Shown piece by piece: positions 63,580 through 64,000 of a stretch of 64,000 nucleotides of DNA. The position numbers and the translations under genes were made by a program. The stretch spans positions 496,001 through 560,000 of the forward strand of contig NC_019673.1 of the NCBI RefSeq assembly GCF_000328705.1, given 5' to 3'. Position 1 is the stretch's first letter, and every line of letters begins with the position of its first letter. The notes below the pieces were generated by a model. That model did not search any database. It was not told where the DNA came from and saw only the letters and a list, made by a program, of their open reading frames with translations. The stretch is from Saccharothrix espanaensis DSM 44229 (lineage in GTDB: Bacteria > Actinomycetota > Actinomycetes > Mycobacteriales > Pseudonocardiaceae).

Positions 63580-63778
63580 TCCCTCCTGATACCCCCACCC
63601 CACCCCGCACAAACGCCGCCCTCACCCGCCCGCCTCACCCGCCTGCCTCGCCCCGCACAGCCCGCACCACCCGCCCGGCCGTCTCGCACTGCTCGCACGC
63701 CTTGCGTCCCGCTCTCACCCCAACGCAGGCACCCTCAACGCAGGCAGCCTCAACGCGGCGGACCCCGCACAACGCGAA

Positions 63779-63805
63779 AGGCCCCCGCCAACCCGGCGGG
63801 GGCCT
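63779..63805. terminator. Terminator hairpin after sepH
   Basis: AGGCCCCCGCC (63779-63789) and GGCGGGGGCCT (63795-63805) form a perfect 11-bp stem with a 5-nt loop, 15 bp beyond the sepH stop. The stretch 63580-63778 is otherwise non-coding, with a CAACGCAGGCA word repeated near 63721-63745. Confidence 0.88.
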
Positions 63806-63820
63806 CGCGAGAACGAACGA

Positions 63821-64000
63821 TCAGCCGCGGTTCGAGCGGACGCCCAGCAGGACGTCCTCCCACGACGGGACGATCGGGTGGTTCTTCTTGCCGCGCTTCG
63901 GCGGCTCCTTCTTCGCCGCCGCGGCCGGGTTCGGCTGCGGGGCCGGCGGTGCCGGGGGCTCCTCGGCGACCGGCGCGGGTTCGGGTTCCGGCTTCGGCTC
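63821..64000 (-). CDS. sepH: SepH septation protein, C-terminal part (truncated by window edge)
   Basis: The last 59 residues of a minus-strand gene running off the right edge. A Pro/Glu-rich stretch (EPEPKPEPEPAPVAEEP type) and Lys-rich segment precede the diagnostic SepH (DUF3071) tail VPSWEDVLLGVRSNRG. SepH is an actinobacterial FtsZ-binding protein that stimulates Z-ring assembly. It corresponds to Rv0883c and confirms the synteny. The N-terminal domain lies outside the window. Confidence 0.88.
   Translation of the reverse strand, partial: EPKPEPEPAPVAEEPPAPPAPQPNPAAAAKKEPPKRGKKNHPIVPSWEDVLLGVRSNRG

Overview
The window is a roughly 72-75% GC chromosomal segment with dense, often overlapping genes, many GTG starts and strong third-position GC. 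It carries a cvn-type conservon, SepH, Rpf, a mycothiol-dependent enzyme, an actinobacterial XPB helicase and a CspB with a C-terminal extension. Together these point to an actinomycete, most likely Pseudonocardiales (Saccharothrix/Actinosynnema/Lentzea-like); the genus is inference. No rRNA, tRNA, CRISPR array, prophage or transposase gene was seen.

From memory of the M. tuberculosis map, the backbone follows Rv0861c-Rv0883c: XPB helicase, helicase-associated protein, small protein, moaC-mog-moaE, rpf, moaD, moaA, YccF, cspB, DUF2771, MFS, DUF3027, DUF2530, MarR, SpoU methyltransferase, membrane protein, sepH. Lineage-specific blocks are inserted into it.

Region by region. (1) 0.1-9.5 kb: a PspC-like gene and a tightly coupled molybdenum-hydroxylase operon (coxD, coxE, xdhC/coxI, coxS, coxL, coxM, coxG, then a CapA-like lipoprotein). 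CoxL carries the form II AYRGAGR loop, so the substrate is uncertain. (2) 9.6-13 kb: menC, a membrane protein and XPB, all on the minus strand. (3) 13.1-16.2 kb: four tandem LppU-like single-pass proteins with eight aligned cysteines each. (4) 16.3-22.9 kb: an orphan ABC substrate-binding lipoprotein divergent from a conservon (NIT-type kinase, roadblock, DUF742, GTPase). (5) 22.9-26.5 kb: two small genes sharing a duplicated promoter block, and the helicase-associated protein. (6) 26.7-32.6 kb: malic enzyme, molybdopterin genes and rpf. The Moco genes can supply the cofactor needed by region 1. (7) 32.7-39.9 kb: regulators, two HAD phosphatases, a metallophosphoesterase, mntH and cspB. (8) 40-52 kb: DUF2771 and MFS genes, a PLP enzyme divergent from an Lrp regulator, glutamine cyclotransferase, DUF3027 plus a sacsin-like GHKL protein, a purine permease, and a MarR-MFS pair. 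(9) 52-55.4 kb: Fe/Mn superoxide dismutase divergent from an ABC-F gene. This region has a Nur-like operator, an orphan IdeR-like iron box and an apparent attenuator. (10) 55.5-64 kb: GCS2-type ligase, SpoU methyltransferase, a heterodimeric ABC exporter, small membrane proteins and the 3' end of sepH.

The most unusual feature is a pair of inversely oriented ~195-bp elements (39887-40081 and 55214-55409), each lying between convergent genes. They are nearly identical outside a 20-bp hairpin. In that hairpin nine consecutive base pairs differ completely between copies, yet pairing is perfect in both. With the 25-bp outer inverted repeat they can fold into a cloverleaf or cruciform. This looks like a structure-conserved mobile palindromic element or structured RNA.
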